A stretch of 64,000 bases of DNA, from NCBI GenBank assembly GCA_034509735.1, contig JACGWO010000007.1, forward strand, positions 2,170,001 to 2,234,000. Direction: 5' to 3'. Position 1 is the first letter of the stretch; the number at the start of each line of letters is the position of its first letter. The DNA comes from Sesamum alatum (taxonomy: Eukaryota > Streptophyta > Magnoliopsida > Lamiales > Pedaliaceae). This document shows positions 1 to 11,589 of this stretch, piece by piece. Made by a program: the position numbers and the translations under genes. The notes beneath the pieces were generated by a model that saw nothing but the letters and a program-made list of their open reading frames with translations, was not told the origin of the DNA and did not search any database.

Positions 1-1129
1 TCATTTATAGTCAGCTTTTTTTATTTTAGTAATTGTCAAAATCTCGAGAGTCTTTGTTGTATCTTGATTATTAATTAACAAAAATATTATTACTCTTCTG
101 CACCAATATTTTTGTTAAATTCCAAATAGACCCCTATATTTTGTTAGTACAAGTAATATTTCCCATCAATACAATTAATTCAATTAGCAAAACGAACGAG
201 GCCTAATTTAATTGACGAAATTTATCAACAGATGAACAAGAAGTAATAGGTTCGAGTCCCACGAATATAAGGTATAAGTGGTCAACTGAAATAATAATTA
301 TTTATTTATACATACTTGATATTAATAATTTACATGTATTTGATTACTGATGATTAAGATTCATAATATAACCGTAGTCGAGTCACTAAAACAAAATCAG
401 TCAATAAAAATTACTCATTTTTTTATTATATAATTAGTTTTACATTTTGATTAGTTCAATAATAGATGCCTGTTACTTGCAATTCGATAATGACGTCACA
501 ATTTATGCTAAATATGTCAAAATTCATTGTTCGTGCCTCATAATAATTTTTTTTATTTAATTACATATTCCAATTTTCATCAGTACGTACATATTAAATT
601 AAAATAAAATTACACTATAAACCACAAAAAAATTCAAGTTAATCCCTATTTATGTGATGACAGACTTTACAAAGCATGCGTAGAAGTTATACTGAGATGT
701 ACTTAATTAAACCAGAATAGGAAAATCCTGATTGGGATATCCATAATCTTCATATAATTTCAATTCCACTAATTGCCAATTTGCCACAGCTACGCCTGCC
801 TTATTTCGTCTCTTGTTGATGTTTCACAATTAAGAGATCGTGGGTTCGAGTCCTACAAATGTAGGGAGTTGTTTAATTTATTGGATGTTTGTTTATTCTT
901 CTAATTGGTGTTGATAGACGTGGATATAATATTCATTTATTATACCGTGCACTGAATATTGTAATAAACTATTGTTCGCTTTAAAAATATTATTGTCTCT
1001 TTGCTCATTATTAAAAAAAAAAACTCTTGCTCTTCACGGAAAAACTCAATCATTCCTCACTCTGACCAAATCACACTTCCACCCCACAAGAAATTCTTAT
1101 TCTCACATAAGCCCCCACGCTGTCACCAT
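1..1129. other. AT-rich intergenic DNA upstream of the WRKY gene
   Basis: I see no supportable gene here. Two short stretches, around 248-258 and 842-852, carry the motif GGTTCGAGTCC, which matches the B box of a tRNA-type Pol III promoter. Neither has a recognisable A box or cloverleaf, so they look like remnants of tRNA-derived SINEs and not tRNA genes. The open frame at about 972-1295 has no coding character. Confidence 0.5.
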
Positions 1130-1500
1130 TAGGTGTGTAAATGATTCGAGTCGAGTCGAACACATTATTGTTCAAGCTTGTTTGAATTCTTATCGAGCTT
1201 CAAAAATTGTATTTGAATTTGGTTTGATTATTGTTCTAATCAAGCTCAAACGAATTTTAATTGGATCAAATACGAGTCGAGCTAGAGTAATTTGATATTT
1301 TTAAGTATATTTTATTATTTTTTCAATAATCGAATCGAGCTCGAGCCGAGCTCAAAAGTTTACCGAATAAATTTTTTTGTTCAAATTTATTTTGTTAAGC
1401 TTAAAAAATCGAGTTCAAATGAGTTTTCGATTGATTTCAATCGAGTATCGAATAATTTGATTATTTTTTCAGTCCTAGTCACGTTTAGAAAACATCTAAA
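1130..1500. mobile_element. possible hAT-type MITE remnant
   Basis: It begins TAGGTGTGTAAATG, close to the TAGGGGTGTAAA ends of many plant hAT-derived MITEs. The interior has repeated cgag/gagct motifs (for example near 1140-1156 and 1331-1351), which are common in this repeat class. The right end is not clear and I found no convincing 8-bp target duplication, so class and boundaries are inference. Confidence 0.3.
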
Positions 1501-1708
1501 AACCTGATCAACAATTGTACCATACGCTTCAATAGTTGCACAGGATGCTGGGAGAATCAATAATTAAACTGGCAATATCAATTGCCAGACCCTCCACCAA
1601 ATGGGTCCCACTCTGCCAGTTTTTTCAACAAAAAAAGGCCAATATTTTGTCCTTTTTCTCTGAATTTTCAAAAGATTAAATCTGGGCCGTCGGATCGCAT
1701 TCCAAACT

Positions 1709-1714
1709 TTGACC
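1709..1714 (+). promoter_or_regulatory. W-box TTGACC upstream of the WRKY gene
   Basis: The hexamer TTGACC, the core WRKY-binding W-box, lies about 95 bp before the WRKY start codon. Two GGTGACC sequences follow within 35 bp. Auto- or cross-regulation by WRKY factors is common for this family; here it is only suggested by the motif. No strong TATA box was found, only a weak catatat stretch near 1755. Confidence 0.45.
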
Positions 1715-1805
1715 CAAACCTGGTGACCCGGTCACCCGGTGACCTACCCCTTCCATATATTCCCCTCTCCCCCATCCCACCTCCATTCACAATTTTGCCG
1801 AGGAA

Positions 1806-2973
1806 ATGGCCGTGGAATTGCTCGGCTACTCGAATCTCAACGAGCAGATGGCGGTTCAAGAAGCTGCATCAGCCGGATTGAAATCGATGGAGCATTTGAT
1901 CGGAGCAGTTTCCCAACAGAATCAGCAGCTCGACTGTAGAGAAATCACGGATTTCACGGTTTCCAAGTTCAGAAAGGTGATTTCGATCCTAAATCGGACC
2001 GGACACGCTCGGTTCCGGCGCGCTCCGGTTCTGCCCCAGTCTGAGTCTCCGGCGTCTGCTGCGGTTGGGTGCCCGAACCACTGGTCTGGGTCTACTCAAC
2101 CTCAAAATCCGGATTCTAGGTTTGACCAACCTCGGACGCTAAACCTGTTCTCTGTTTCTTCCGGCACGGCTGCGGAGGGAGCCCCGCCGGCCTCTCAGCC
2201 GTTAACGCTTGATTTCACCAAGCGTAGCGCTTCTTTTGGGAAGGATACGAGTGAAGTTATGGGTAAGGAGGGGCTCAGCTTATCGGCGGCGTTATCGACA
2301 TCGGGGAACTCTTCTTCGACTTTTGTATCAACAATAACTGGCGAAGGCAGCGTATCCAATGGAAAGGGTGGATCGCCGTCAACGCTTCTGGCGCCGACGA
2401 TCTCCGCCGGTAAGCCGCCGCTGTCTGGAAAGAGGTGTCGTGAGCACGACCACTCTGATTACATCTCCGGCAAAACCTCCGGTTCTTCCCGCTGCCACTG
2501 CAAAAAGAGGTATGTATTTTTCAAGCTGATTAATTCAAAAACTTATTAATTAGCTTATAAACTATTTGATTAAAATTTTGAAATCTAACTGAAAATTCAA
2601 TATGCAGAAAACATAGGGTGAAGAGAACGATTAGAGTTCCAGCAATTAGCTCAAAGGTTGCAGATATTCCACCAGACGAGTACTCATGGAGAAAGTACGG
2701 TCAGAAGCCAATCAAGGGCTCGCCATATCCACGGTAATCTCGATGCACCTTCCCTAATCACCGTCCGTTAACATATTTTCATTCTTCACAAATCTCCTCG
2801 CTAACTAATTCACTACTCCAAATTTCAGGGGTTACTATAAATGTAGCAGTGTGAGAGGGTGCCCTGCGAGGAAGCACGTGGAGAGGGCTAACGACGATCC
2901 GACGATGTTGATCGTGACGTACGAAGGGGAGCACCGTCACAGTCAGGTCGCAGCTGCCCAACTGGTGTTTTGA
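1806..2973 (+). CDS. WRKY11: WRKY transcription factor, group IId (WRKY11/17 type)
   Basis: Nuclear DNA-binding regulator; relatives modulate basal defence and jasmonate responses. Three exons, 1806-2509, 2608-2733 and 2829-2973, join in frame to give 324 residues, close to the length of Arabidopsis WRKY11. In order the protein has the family N-terminus with [14 protein letters not shown]; the C-motif (about residues 47-72, [19 protein letters not shown]), which binds calmodulin in group IId; a serine-rich middle; the plant zinc-cluster region (about 205-250, with CREHDH and CHCKKR); and WRKYGQK at 262-268, followed by a C-X5-C...H-X1-H finger. The second intron sits at the conserved R-type position, splitting the Arg codon after the SPYP motif. 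It ends AAAQLVF. The start is the first ATG with a family-like N-terminus. The group IId call is firm; orthology to WRKY11 rather than WRKY17 or WRKY15 rests partly on the adjacent EXO70 gene. Confidence 0.96.
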
Positions 2974-3344
2974 CTTTCGAGTCATCATCAACATGAGGAA
3001 TTGTAATTTGGAAGTAGTTGGAGGGGTTGGTTGAAAAGAAAAACGATTCAGGGGGTTTTCTTGTAAAATTTTGTAGGAGTAGGGACAGAATGAGCAAAAA
3101 GACAAGTGTTTGAGTATTTTAAAGATATTTGGTTGATGAAAATGACTTTTGTGTGTGTTTTGTTTTGTGCTTAGGATTCGCGAGGAAGAATAGAATAAAG
3201 ACGAAATATAGAAAGTCAAAAAAGTAAAAAAGTTGGAATTTGGGGCGGCAACGCATAACGAGATAATCAAACCAATTTTTATATATTAAACCACCTCTAT
3301 ATATTTTCACACGTTTATTGTGTAAAGAGATATATTTTTGCCCT

Positions 3345-3560
3345 TATAGGGGTATTTTAATCATAAAAAATATATATAACTTGGAATAAGTTAATAATAA
3401 GTCAATCGATGATAAATATTATTTTTTGTTAATATCAATAAATTCAGTGAATTTTGATTAAGAAAGTTGTGAGACGAAAGTAAAGTCAGGAATACTAAAT
3501 ATAATATTTTAAATATTTACGTGTAATTATATTAAATTTTAATATAATACAATTTATATA
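3345..3560. repeat. degraded copy of MITE family B
   Basis: It shares the internal signature with the copies at 3949, 11067, 53567 and 62775: aataagtcaat, then aaatat followed by a T-rich run, then tcaataaattcagtgaattt. Its ends are eroded, so the limits are approximate. Confidence 0.5.
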
Positions 3561-3948
3561 TTTTAAAAAACAAATCAAAAATTGTGTTTTTGATTACTTG
3601 AATTAAGTACATTACTCTTATTGGTACAATTTTTTATAAATTAATCTTTTTTTCCTCAAATACTAAAAATTTTATTTTTCTTTTAGCTTTTGTTTTTATT
3701 TTCAAACATTGATGCCCTTCAATACATTTAAAGCTTACCACTTATTTTCCACCATAAAAATAAAAATTATTGCCAACGACACTTACATAGAACATGAATT
3801 TATGTTTATCTTTTACAAATTGTTATCGTATAAATATTCAATATAGTAACTACTAAAGTCGCATTATTCAAGCTGTTTAATATTTTCCCACCCAATACGT
3901 AAGAATTTTTTTTTTTATTCTATCTTGCATGATTCATATCTTTTTTAT

Positions 3949-4190
3949 GGGATAATTATACAGACTAAAAATTATTTAACCTGCAATAAGTTAGTAATAA
4001 GTCAACCTGAATTAAATATGATTTTTTATACAATTCCTTTGCTAACATCAATAAATTTAATGAATTTTTACCAACAATAATCTATTTATTAAACAGAAAT
4101 AAATTAAAAAATACTAGATATAATTTTTCAAACTACAGAAGGTTTACGTATAATTATACTAAACTTCAATGGAGGACAATGTATAAGAAA
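3949..4190. repeat. shortened copy of MITE family B
   Basis: It begins GGGATAATTATA and contains gcaataagttagtaataag and the tcaataaatttaatgaattt motif. It ends near ttcaatggaggacaatgt, matching the family's right end. It lacks the central part found in the 0.5-kb copies. Confidence 0.55.
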
Positions 4191-4382
4191 AATACAACTT
4201 CATGGTCCCTTTAAATTACTATAAAAGAAATATTACTGGAAAAAAATTGTGAATATCCACTTAAAATTAATAAAAGAATAGAGTAGAAAATTTATATTTT
4301 TATTTTAATAATACAAAATTAGTGTTAATACAGTGCTATGTGGGCTAAATTGTTTTTTAAAAAAAAAAATTCACAAAGGATT

Positions 4383-4428
4383 TGGGCCAAACATTCATAA
4401 GGCCCAATGTTAACAACAATTCGGCCCA
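4383..4428. promoter_or_regulatory. cluster of site II (GGCCCA/TGGGCC) motifs
   Basis: TGGGCC at 4383, GGCCCA at 4401 and GGCCCA at 4423 occur within 46 bp. Such clusters, bound by TCP factors, mark promoters of plant housekeeping genes. No gene was recognised immediately downstream on either strand, so the promoter role is inference. Confidence 0.35.
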
Positions 4429-5526
4429 CTGGACAATAATATCTATATTAATTATAAAAAGAAAGGCTCTTTTGTATCTAAAGTGGAAGTTATTTTGTTG
4501 TTTTTACAGAATTTGCCCTTTACTTTTACACAATTTCTTTACCACTTTATTTCATCCCAATGAATTTATTAATTTGAAGATGACATAAATAACGATTTAT
4601 ATTACTTTGATAATTCTCATACCATTTTTTTGAATGATGAACTCATTTTTTATCTCTCTCCAAATACTCAAACACCCCCTCCCCCCATCATCTCACGTCT
4701 CCATCCCATCTCTCCCTCTTTTGAAACTAACTCACTATTTCTCTCTCTCCAAATACTCACATTACTAATTTTTTATTTGGAGAAATTTGGAGCAGTAGAG
4801 CAATACGCGCTTTGGAGGTATTATTGTATAGTGCTTTATCATGCTGTTTGAGAAAAACCACGATTTATTTTATTTGTGTTAAACTACATGCATTTGATAT
4901 TCTACCCACATTGCTCACCTTTAATTTTTTTTAAGTGACCTTTTCGTTCAATCAAACTTCGGAAAGAATCTGCCATGGGATTCATAGCTTTATCCAGGTT
5001 TCATGTTTGTGTAATTTTTTAGTTTTGATTTGGTTGTGGTTTTTTATTTTTAATTTTGGTTTATGGAGGATTTAGTTTTAGATTTTTCCAATATCATCTC
5101 TATGTTTAGCAATTGATTGAAAAAATAAATCGTAATACCACATTGAAAATTGGAAAAAGTAATTGAATATATATGTTTCACTATTTAAATAAAGAGAAAT
5201 GAAGAAACGGACTATTTTAGATTTAGACCGACAATTAGTTAATTAATTAATCTTCTTTCTCCTCCTACTATAGTTATTCATTCTTTCTCAATAAGTAATT
5301 TTGTATTATCGGAATACTTAACTAATATTTCTTGAAAATTTCAAAGTTGAGACATTCTACCCACAGTTTTTAACTTCCACGTATGATGTTATATTGAATA
5401 TATGCATATTTGTGTTAAAAAGATAATAATAATATATACTAATTATATTCTTATTAGAGAAAATTCTTTTTTTTTTTTTTGCATTCATCTGTGAATGAAA
5501 GTATTAAATTTTTCTTTTTGAAATGT

Positions 5527-5650
5527 AGATTATGGAGACTATATTTGGATGCTTGAGCACTTATATCAACAGATTATGGAGACTATATTTGAATGTTTGA
5601 GCACCGATATCAACAGATTATGGAGACGCACGAGCACCAAGATCACTAGA
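5527..5650. repeat. 44-bp tandem repeat, about 2.7 copies
   Basis: Units start with agattatggaga at 5527, 5571 and 5615. The first two differ by only a few substitutions, and the third is truncated after about 30 bp. No coding potential is evident. Confidence 0.75.
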
Positions 5651-7315
5651 AGCAATGTGCATATATGTTTATCTTTTGTATAATTCTTTAGATATTTTTA
5701 GTGCTTTTATAATGAACAATTTCGCAATGTAGTTTTTGTAGTTTTATTCTATGAGTTATTAATTAATTTTATATCCAATAGTTATGTGATATTTGAATCA
5801 TGATATATTTGTTCAATGAATTAGTCAGAATTGAATCATTTAGGAATCTACAAATCGTGCGCAGTCAAATTAAAAATGCACAATTTTATTGTGTACAATT
5901 GAGAGATATTTTGTATTTATTGAAAATTAAATTTAAAAATATTATGCTCGCAGAGACTGTGTGCGACGGCGACTAATAAATAAAAATTTATTTGAGTAAT
6001 TAACTGTGGCTGTCGAGGTAATATTTTTGCCATTTGGAGGGGGTTTGGCTAAACTTTCAAAATATCTTATAAGCTTAGAAAAGGTTAGATTTTATTTTAA
6101 AAATAAAATTTTGATATATTTGGATTTTAATAAGATTATGAAACTTATATCATATTAATAATGACAATTTTATAATTAATATTATCATAATTGAAGGAGT
6201 TTGTTAATATTTCAAAATAAGTTATAAATTTCTTATTTCAAAAAGCACCAAACATGACATAAAACTTAGCATAGAACATTATCCCTTTAAATTAGTAGAT
6301 TAATTAAGAGAATTCAAAATAAAATCGTATTTCAATTACCTCCACTCTTATAATTTCGACACATTTATTTCTGTAACTACTCAGTGATCAAATTAACTCT
6401 TGCATGTGTTTGTATAAATACGTTTAATCCTTTACTTTATTAAATATGGCACTTTTAATTATGGAGTTAGACCGAAAAAATGGAATGGTAAAAAATTGGG
6501 ACAATTCATTTCTCAAAGATGTATTAATGTTTGAATAAAAATGAATCACATAAATTAAGTCTCAATTCATGAAACATGACGAGAAATTGAGTTTTTTTGA
6601 TGAATTTGGCTGAAAAAAAAATAGGGTTTCGGAGTGGAAGAGAAGTAGGAAATTTAGAATTGGGATTTTGAGGATACATGTGGGATTTAAGAATTACGAA
6701 AATAACATTTTTATTGCCATCTGATCAGCCTTATTTGCGTGTGTAAGATCACGCTCTTATTACCGATGATCACTTGTCCGGATGATGTGGCACAACACAC
6801 CTCTATTTACATAAAGAAAAATGAACTTTTGGCAAATAAAGTTTGATGTATAAGATAATATTGTGTCCAAATATTTGTGTAGTCAGATTAAAATATTTGC
6901 GACCGACATGGTGATAATTCGCCAAACTCGATCAGACACGAAGTTGGTCGCCATTAATTCACCCTCTTTCTAACCTTCAATTTCATTATTACGAAATGGG
7001 TTTCGATTCTCGATCATTCTTCTTTTCAATATCTCCGAATTGGCTAATCATTTTTCTATAAACAAATGAAAAGAAAAGCGGTGAAGTGAAGAAGAAAACC
7101 AAAAAAGAAATTGATTTTTTCTACTGTCGGGCACTTTCGCTGGATTCATTGGACTTATTCGAGCACCGTTGGCCAAAAAGCACTTACTTTTTCAGTTCCC
7201 GATTTAGGGTTCTTCGTCCTCTTCACTCACACGCTTTCAGTCATCGCATTCTTGGGATCACGCTTGCCGTGGTGTTTCTTGGTGGTATCGTGCTGATCTC
7301 TCCTATTTGAAGTCG

Positions 7316-7398
7316 GTATACTTCTTTTTTTCCGCTCTTGTTTTGTTGTTTGATGCTTTGAGTAGCGAAAACAGAGGAGAAGTTGGTTGATTTTGCAG
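7316..7398 (+). other. probable 5'-UTR intron of the EXO70 gene
   Basis: A GT at 7316 (cggtatac) and an AG at 7398, after a T-rich tract (ttttgcag), frame an 83-bp T-rich stretch within the presumed leader of the downstream gene. Only RNA data could confirm it. Confidence 0.35.
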
Positions 7399-7606
7399 GG
7401 TGAGTTGTTGATTTTTATTGGGTTGTTGGGAATTCTTGATTTTGATTCTGTGGTCGAGATTTGGTGGGGGTTTGGTGAGGGGAGAGGATGGGAGTTGGTT
7501 TTTACAAGAGCCCAGATTGATTTTCTTTCGTGGGTTTTAGATTTGAGTGGAAGAGTGTTGGTAAGATAGATTTTGTGTGTTTTGTCTGAAATTAGCACTG
7601 GCGGTA

Positions 7607-9628
7607 ATGGATAAAGGCATTGAGAATTTGATGTCTGCTAGGAAGTTGTTGAAGGCTAGTGTAGAGAAATCAAAGGCTCTGGAGTTGTCTTTGGAGAAAA
7701 CTGGGCCTAGATTGGATGAGATTAACCAGAGATTGCCGTCTCTGGAAGTGGCAATTCGACCGATACGGGCTCAAACTGATGCTCTTAGTGCTGTTGGTGG
7801 GCATATTAATAGAGCTGTGGTGCCTGCAGCTGCTGTTCTTAAGGTTTTTGATGCCATCCATGGTCTTGAGAAGTCGTTGTCCGATCCTCAGACGGATCTG
7901 CCGGGGTATCTTGGCGTGCTTAAGCGTCTTGAAGAGGCGTTGAGGTTTTTGGGAGAGAATTGTGGGATGGCGATTCAGTGGTTGGCTGATATCGTGGAGT
8001 ATTTGGAGGATCATAAGGTGGCGGATTCACGGTTTATTTCGGGTTTGAAGTTGGCGTTGAAGAGTCTTCGGGAATTGGAGGCTGGTGAGGAGAAGGGTCG
8101 TCTTGATGGTGGGCTGCTCGACGTTGCTTTGGGAAGATTGGAGAATGAGTTTCGCCGGCTGTTGATGGACAACAGTGTTCCGTTGCCTATGTCTTCTCCG
8201 ACCTTGCCTGGTGAACAAGCCTGCATTGCCCCGTCGCCTCTTCCAGTGGCTGTTATTCAGAAGTTACAAGCTATTTTAGGGAGATTGATTGCAAATGGCA
8301 GACTCGACAATTGTATATCCATTTACGTTGAGGTCCGGAGTTCAAATGTTCGAGCAAGTTTGCAAGCGCTTAATTTGGATTATCTTGAGATATCCGTCTC
8401 CGAGTTCAATAATGTGGCGAGCATAGAGGTTTATATAGCTCAGTGGGGCAAGCATTTGGAGTTTGCCGTGAAGCACCTGTTTGAAGCAGAATACAAACTT
8501 TGCAACGATGTGTTTGAGAGGATGGGTTTGGATGTGTGGAAGAGTTGTTTCGCTAAAATAGCCGCCCAGGCAGGAATTCTTGCTTTCCTGCAGTTTGGGA
8601 AAACCGTCACAGAAAGTAAGAAGGACCCGATCAAGCTACTTAAGTTGTTGGACATTTTTGCTTCCCTAAGTAAACTAAGATTGGATTTCAACCGACTCTT
8701 TGGCGGAGACGCCTGTGCTGAAATCCAAAACCTGACGAGGGATCTGATCAAGAGGGTGATTGAAGGGGCCTGTGAAATTTTCTGGGAGCTTTTGGTGCAG
8801 GTCGAACTGCAAAGACGTAGCCTGCCTCCTGCAGATTGCAGTATTCCGAGAGTGGTTACTTTTATCACTGATTACTGCAATAAACTTCTCGGGGACGACT
8901 ATAAGCCAATCCTTACACAAGTTCTCGTCATCGAGAGAAGTTGGAAGCATGAAAAATTCCAAGAGAGGATCCTTGTTGGCGAGCTTCTGAATTTAGTTAA
9001 AGCCATCGAGCTGAACTTGGAAACATGGTCCAAGGGTTATGAAGATGCCGTTCCATCTTATCTGTTCATGATGAACAATCACTGGCACTTGTACAAGTAT
9101 CTGAAAGGCACGAAGCTCGGTGGGCTACTCGGAGACTCTTGGTTAAGCGAACATGAACAGTACAAGGAGTACTATTCTACCATATTCCTGCGGGAGAGCT
9201 GGGGCAAACTTCCAGCACTTTTAAGCAGGGAAGGTCTGATTTTATTTTCTGGTGGGCGTGCAACGGCCCGTAATCTGGTAAAACAGCGACTGAAATCTTT
9301 TAACGAAGCTTTCGACGACATGTACAAGAAGCAATCCAACTGGGTAATCCCGGACAAAGATTTGCGGGAGAAAACAGGTCAGGTTATAATTCAGACAATC
9401 GTGCCTGTCTACCGGAGCTACATGCAAAATTACGGGCCGCTGGTCGAACAAGACCCAAGTGCAAGCAAATACGCAAAATACACAGCTCAGTCTCTGGAGA
9501 AAATGTTCAACTCTCTCTTCCATCCGAAACCAGCGAAACAGGGTAGTTTCAAAGCGAGACAACTGAGTGGCAAATTCAACAATGGGGTTGTCGATCAGTA
9601 CCAAACTTCTCCAACTGCTGTCAAGTGA
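7607..9628 (+). CDS. EXO70G1: exocyst complex subunit EXO70 (probably EXO70G clade)
   Basis: EXO70 helps the octameric exocyst tether secretory vesicles to the plasma membrane by binding phosphoinositides and other subunits. The single exon encodes 673 residues starting MDKGIENLMSARKLLKAS; ten codons upstream in frame lack an ATG, so this is the first usable start. The N-terminal third is helical and coiled-coil-like (for example LEKTGPRLDEINQRLPSLE). The Exo70 domain fills the rest, with recognisable blocks around VYIAQWGKHLEFAVKHLFEA, MMNNHWHLYKYL and, near the C-terminus, KYTAQSLEKMFNSLF. Plant EXO70A genes have many introns whereas most other clades are intronless, so this is not an EXO70A gene. 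The adjacent WRKY11-type gene matches the Arabidopsis pair At4g31540 (EXO70G1) and At4g31550 (WRKY11), as I recall it. Family certain; clade inferred. Confidence 0.93.
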   Translation: MDKGIENLMSARKLLKASVEKSKALELSLEKTGPRLDEINQRLPSLEVAIRPIRAQTDALSAVGGHINRAVVPAAAVLKVFDAIHGLEKSLSDPQTDLPGYLGVLKRLEEALRFLGENCGMAIQWLADIVEYLEDHKVADSRFISGLKLALKSLRELEAGEEKGRLDGGLLDVALGRLENEFRRLLMDNSVPLPMSSPTLPGEQACIAPSPLPVAVIQKLQAILGRLIANGRLDNCISIYVEVRSSNVRASLQALNLDYLEISVSEFNNVASIEVYIAQWGKHLEFAVKHLFEAEYKLCNDVFERMGLDVWKSCFAKIAAQAGILAFLQFGKTVTESKKDPIKLLKLLDIFASLSKLRLDFNRLFGGDACAEIQNLTRDLIKRVIEGACEIFWELLVQVELQRRSLPPADCSIPRVVTFITDYCNKLLGDDYKPILTQVLVIERSWKHEKFQERILVGELLNLVKAIELNLETWSKGYEDAVPSYLFMMNNHWHLYKYLKGTKLGGLLGDSWLSEHEQYKEYYSTIFLRESWGKLPALLSREGLILFSGGRATARNLVKQRLKSFNEAFDDMYKKQSNWVIPDKDLREKTGQVIIQTIVPVYRSYMQNYGPLVEQDPSASKYAKYTAQSLEKMFNSLFHPKPAKQGSFKARQLSGKFNNGVVDQYQTSPTAVK

Positions 9629-10225
9629 TTCATACGTCAAAGTCCCGCCCTGTGTATATATCGGCTTTCTTGGAGCTCGTAGATCATCATCGTTATCCCA
9701 TTTCAGATACAATAATAGAGGGGTGGCGTTCGATGCTTTTGAGGTTTGATCACATGGACTCCGAGGTCTTCGTAAAGCCTCGACTTCCCAAAAACACCGC
9801 GAACTGCTCTGTTTTCGCTCCCCGGATCTGTAGAGGAAATTCATAACTGTATCTATTCATTTATATGACATATCTTTCTTTGCAACTCTATCAGTGCAGA
9901 TTGGTGTTATCCTTGTTGCTGCCTGTATTCTTGATTGGTGTTGTTCACTGTCTGGAAAGGATACAAAAACCATAGAAATTCAGTGCTTATAGAAGGCTAT
10001 AACTGTAAGAATTTCAAGCAGAAGTCCAATTATGGAGAATGAAATAGTCCTATGAACAACAGTTAATTGTCCTTTTGCACTTATCTCATCAATACTTTTC
10101 TGGTTTATACAAGCCTCTTCCTCACAAGGATTGTCGTAATTACAGGGGTATTTGTAATTTTTAAAATATCGAAGGGATATTTGTAATTATTATAAATTTT
10201 GGGGAGTCTTTTGTATTTTGTTTTA
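9629..10225. other. 3' UTR and flank of the EXO70 gene
   Basis: The first 300 bp or so are less AT-rich and probably transcribed 3' UTR. From about 10130 to 10220 lies a fragment resembling the right end of MITE family A (ggggtatttgtaatttttaa), just before a complete copy. Confidence 0.45.
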
Positions 10226-10647
10226 GGGTAAATTACAGCTACCCCTCCTAAGATTTGGCATAATTATAAATATCCCCTCGTTGTTTTAAAAATTACAAAT
10301 ATCGCCATTGAGGTTTGTAACCGTCTAACAAATAATTCATTTTCATTCATTTTTATGGGTGAATTGATCAAAATGTCCTTATGCATTTTATTTAATTTTT
10401 AAAATTGTTTGAATTTTTTTGGACTACAATCTATAGGGAGAGGTTCTTAAAGTTTTTTACACAGAAGAGTTAATAATGCAATTTGCCTCGACTGATTTTT
10501 TTGCAATTTAACTAAAAAATCAAGGATAGTCAATTTTAGGTCTTTGGTTGAAAATTTCAAACCTCAGGGGATATTTGTAATTTTTCAAACAACGATGAAG
10601 TATTTGTAATTATGTCAAATTTCAAGGGAAGTAGATATAATTTACCC
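10226..10647. mobile_element. Mutator-type MITE, family A, copy 1
   Basis: The 422-bp element starts GGGTAAATTACAGCTACC and ends with the inverted counterpart gtagatataatttaccc; the inverted similarity runs for about 60 bp at each end. Flanking 9-mers tttgtttta (10217-10225) and tttgttgta (10648-10656) match at 8 of 9 positions, as expected for an aged Mutator-type duplication. It has no coding capacity. Confidence 0.75.
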
Positions 10648-11066
10648 TTTGTTGTATTCACATTGGTATATTTATATATTATATAAAATATGATATATTA
10701 TGAATTTAATATTTTTTAAATACTTTTTCCTATCATATTAATGAAATAATTATTGAAAATTGAAAAAAAATCACATCGGAAGGGATTAAGTTCATGCTAC
10801 ACTCGATGTTTTGTGTATTATATTTGATTTTGATTTATTGTTAGTGGGCCTTTCTCTTTTTACATTAGAATTAGTTTTGATGTATTATTTAAATTTTAAT
10901 TCATCAAATACAAGTTGAGCTCAGATAATTCAATTTTTCAGTCGTGTTTTATCAAACTTAACCTATTAAACCCAAATCTTACTCAATAGAAACTATATCA
11001 AACTTAATTGATTTTAATAAGTTAATTCCGAGTTTTTAATGGTTCAGGAAAGTGTTATATAAATTG

Positions 11067-11530
11067 GGGATAATTACGCTGTTTCGCCTGAGGTCTGGTG
11101 TAATTATTTGTTAATTCCTTGTAATTTGAGAATTTGTATTTAGTAACCTTGATGTTTGATTCCGTCAAACAAATAAATCCACCAATTAGAAAAATTAATG
11201 GAATTTACTAAATAAAAAAAATTGAATGGAAAAAAATTATATTTACTCTCTATTGTTTTATTACATATTTATTATAGGTCAAACAAATATTTTTCTGACT
11301 AAACTAATCTTATAAGGATGAAGATGTACTTTCATTTGACATGCAATAAATCCGTAATAAGTCAATAAAAGGTAAATATGATTTTTTATTCATATTTTTC
11401 GCTAATGTCAATAAAATTCGTGTATTTGACTACTTATGGAATTGATTGTTGGAAGAAAACAAATGTCATGGGTACTGGTGTAAATTTCAAAATCACAGGG
11501 GATTTACGCGTTATAAGTGAAGATCATAAT
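11067..11530. repeat. MITE family B copy
   Basis: It starts GGGATAATTACGC and carries the family signature ggtcaaacaaatatttttct, gcaataaatccgtaataag and the T-rich block after aatatg. It resembles the copies at 53567 and 62775. The right end is uncertain. Confidence 0.5.
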
Positions 11531-11589
11531 TTGATAATAATTATTATTAACATGCGCAAAATTAATTAAGAAGAATTATAAACTAGTAA

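Larger units (their letters stand above)
2974..7085. other. AT-rich intergenic DNA between WRKY and EXO70 genes
   Basis: No protein-coding gene is supportable. It holds two degraded copies of an inverted-repeat element family (about 3345-3560 and 3949-4190), a cluster of GGCCCA motifs (4383-4428), a pyrimidine-rich stretch with a repeated ctctctccaaatactca (4656 and 4740) and a 44-bp tandem repeat (5527-5650). The GGCCCA cluster followed by a CT-rich leader could be the promoter of an unrecognised transcript. Confidence 0.5.

Noticed and set aside
240..870. tRNA genes suggested by GGTTCGAGTCC at about 248 and 842
   Set aside because: Only the B-box-like motif is present; no A box, anticodon arm or acceptor stem could be drawn.
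9625..9846. Frames overlapping the end of the EXO70 gene
   Set aside because: They fall within the EXO70 3' UTR or antisense to its coding region, with no independent support.
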